Shown: piece by piece, positions 34,562 to 35,606 of the stretch | Numbering within the stretch: the first letter of the stretch is position 1 | Layout of the letters: each line of letters begins with the position of its first letter | Source of the DNA: Bdellovibrio sp. CG22_combo_CG10-13_8_21_14_all_39_27 | GTDB taxonomy: Bacteria; Bdellovibrionota; Bacteriovoracia; Bacteriovoracales; Bacteriovoracaceae | DNA length: 35,606 nt | Assembly (NCBI GenBank): GCA_002786715.1 | Contig: PCTW01000068.1 | Location: 1 to 35,606 of the forward strand | Direction of reading: 5' to 3' | Program-made: the position numbers and the translations under genes | The notes under the pieces: generated by a model | Databases searched by the model: none | Told to the model about the DNA's origin: nothing | Seen by the model: only the letters and a program-made list of their open reading frames with translations

Positions 34562-35371
34562 ATGGAGCCTAGTAAATTAGCATATTTTCAGTACTTTAAG
34601 GAACAAAATCTTCCCTTATTTATTAAGGTTGATTTGTCCCAATTTGACCCTTCGCTCTACTCACTTTTAGTGAGATCGCGCTTTACTGAGCTCAAAGGAG
34701 TTGAAGTTGAAGCCGCTGAACAGACAGTGAAGAAGAATGTCCACGGTAGAGTTCTTTCGTTGGAATTGGCCGGGCCTATTACCGCGCGACAATTGGATGC
34801 TCCAAGCGAGAGCGATCGTTTTGGCCTTGAATCAGTAACTCCACGAGATAATTTTAAAGTATATCGCTACAAAGGTTTTGCTTTGATGATGTATGCATTT
34901 TCGGTGAAAGAGTGGCGTCTCGGTGCTTTTAACGATTTTGCAGATAAATCCAATGCCTTTGCCGCCCATCAAGTGATCAATCGCTTTTTGTCTTTGGCCT
35001 TAACGCCATTGGGATTTTTAGGTCTCTGGGCCGTACCTGTTGAAGAAGGTCTGGTCGTCATGCGTTCGCGTGAAAGTAAGGGCGAAGCCGTCTTTATTGA
35101 TGTTCTTAATCGTAAAGTGTTCACCCTTGATGGAGTGAAGCCAATTAAATCGCGCTTTAAAATATTGAGACTTGATCCCAATCTTTTTGATCGCAATATT
35201 CGTATGTCTAATGAAGAGTTGCTGAGTTTCTTAACTGTCAATTCAACTTATTTTGATTATCAGGGACCATCGATTCCTGTGCGCCAAATGCTGCAGAGTT
35301 TTGCTCGCTTATGTGATGGACTTATTCATCCAAAAGAAAGCTTTAAGCATCGTTCTGACTTGTCATTGTGA
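34562..35371 (+). CDS. Unknown protein, 269 residues
   Basis: The protein starts MEPSKLAYFQYFKEQNLPL; no signal peptide. It looks mixed alpha/beta: strands around 18-30 and 55-75 (KNVHGRVLSLELAGP), FKVYRYKGFALMMYAFSV near 100-116, and a weakly hydrophobic helix FLSLALTPLGFLGLWAVPV (about 143-161). RESKGEAVFIDVLNRKVFTLDGV follows. No catalytic motif is visible. It is divergent from rplU, with lgt starting 25 bases after its stop. The local order suggests a conserved gene pair with lgt, but I do not know the family. Confidence 0.75.
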   Translation: MEPSKLAYFQYFKEQNLPLFIKVDLSQFDPSLYSLLVRSRFTELKGVEVEAAEQTVKKNVHGRVLSLELAGPITARQLDAPSESDRFGLESVTPRDNFKVYRYKGFALMMYAFSVKEWRLGAFNDFADKSNAFAAHQVINRFLSLALTPLGFLGLWAVPVEEGLVVMRSRESKGEAVFIDVLNRKVFTLDGVKPIKSRFKILRLDPNLFDRNIRMSNEELLSFLTVNSTYFDYQGPSIPVRQMLQSFARLCDGLIHPKESFKHRSDLSL

Positions 35372-35395
35372 TCGGCCAGTGTCACTCTAGAGGGC

Positions 35396-35606
35396 ATGGT
35401 AATTCAAATTGATCCCGTCATTTTTTCGCTAGGGCCACTGCAAGTTCGTTGGTACGGATTGATGTACGTTGTTGGCTTTATGATTGCGGGACATCTTTCA
35501 AAAAAACTCATTGAGAAAAACTATTTTAAAGTTCCTATGGAAAAAGTGGATTCTCTCATTATGACCATGCTCGTATGCATGTTCATTGGCGCGCGTATCA
35601 CTTACG
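35396..35606 (+). CDS. lgt: Prolipoprotein diacylglyceryl transferase Lgt, 5' part
   Basis: Seventy codons are visible before the right edge. [32 protein letters not shown] matches the Lgt N-terminus, including the RWYGLMY motif in the first membrane region. The enzyme transfers diacylglycerol from phosphatidylglycerol to the lipobox Cys of prolipoproteins at the inner membrane. That fits the lipoprotein encoded at 10601. The start follows AGAGGG closely. The rest lies outside the window. Confidence 0.93.
   Translation, partial: MVIQIDPVIFSLGPLQVRWYGLMYVVGFMIAGHLSKKLIEKNYFKVPMEKVDSLIMTMLVCMFIGARITY

Overview
The window looks like a chromosomal core region from a low-to-medium GC Gram-negative bacterium. 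It has outer-membrane-type beta-barrel proteins, a lipoprotein, sigma-54 regulation, PilZ and MASE1 signalling, and LPS-type glycosyltransferase and aminotransferase genes. My best guess is the Bdellovibrionota, perhaps the Bacteriovorax/Peredibacter group. This is inferred from gene style and order, not from a marker I can align. I see no phage genes, insertion sequences, integrases or CRISPR arrays.

Layout. (1) 1-2434: a partial multi-pass membrane protein runs off the left edge. Divergent to it are an outer-membrane-like protein and a WaaE-type family 2 glycosyltransferase. (2) 2431-6566: a signalling block. It has a VOC-fold protein, a tiny protein resembling a bare histidine-kinase phosphoacceptor helix, an NtrC-type sigma-54 activator, a GST-like protein and a membrane histidine kinase. 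A sigma-54-like promoter lies between the tiny gene and the VOC gene. (3) 6662-11053: a permuted papain-fold hydrolase, a large SWIM-SNF2 ATPase and a Spy-like lipoprotein. (4) 17213 down to 11099 (minus): two small unknown proteins, a DegT-type aminotransferase, trmB, dnaG and rpoD, closed by a strong bidirectional terminator. (5) 19389 down to 17342: two overlapping genes for exported, probably outer-membrane proteins. (6) 19580-25082 (plus): a pseudo-hydrolase/PilZ fusion, an M50 membrane protease, scpA, scpB and a large-subunit-type pseudouridine synthase, closed by a terminator. (7) 25134-25685: a small unknown gene and an initiator tRNA with its own promoter. (8) 25733-31715 (plus): a CLC transporter of the fluoride-like type, a MASE1/CHASE histidine kinase, trpS, an Lrp-type regulator and a free-standing 2-oxoacid dehydrogenase acyltransferase domain. 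(9) 34376 down to 31716 (minus): rplU-rpmA, an intrinsic terminator, then obgE-rsfS-rlmH. (10) 34562 to the end: an unknown conserved-looking protein and the 5' part of lgt.

Most of the window is housekeeping: replication priming, the main sigma factor, chromosome condensation, ribosome assembly and modification, and lipoprotein acylation. The least ordinary parts are the signalling block at 2.4-6.6 kb, the DnaG zinc finger that lacks its fourth cysteine, the hydrolase-PilZ fusion with a lost nucleophile, the acidic extensions on both ScpA and ScpB, the lone acyltransferase domain, and the leader/terminator architecture around rplU-rpmA-obgE.
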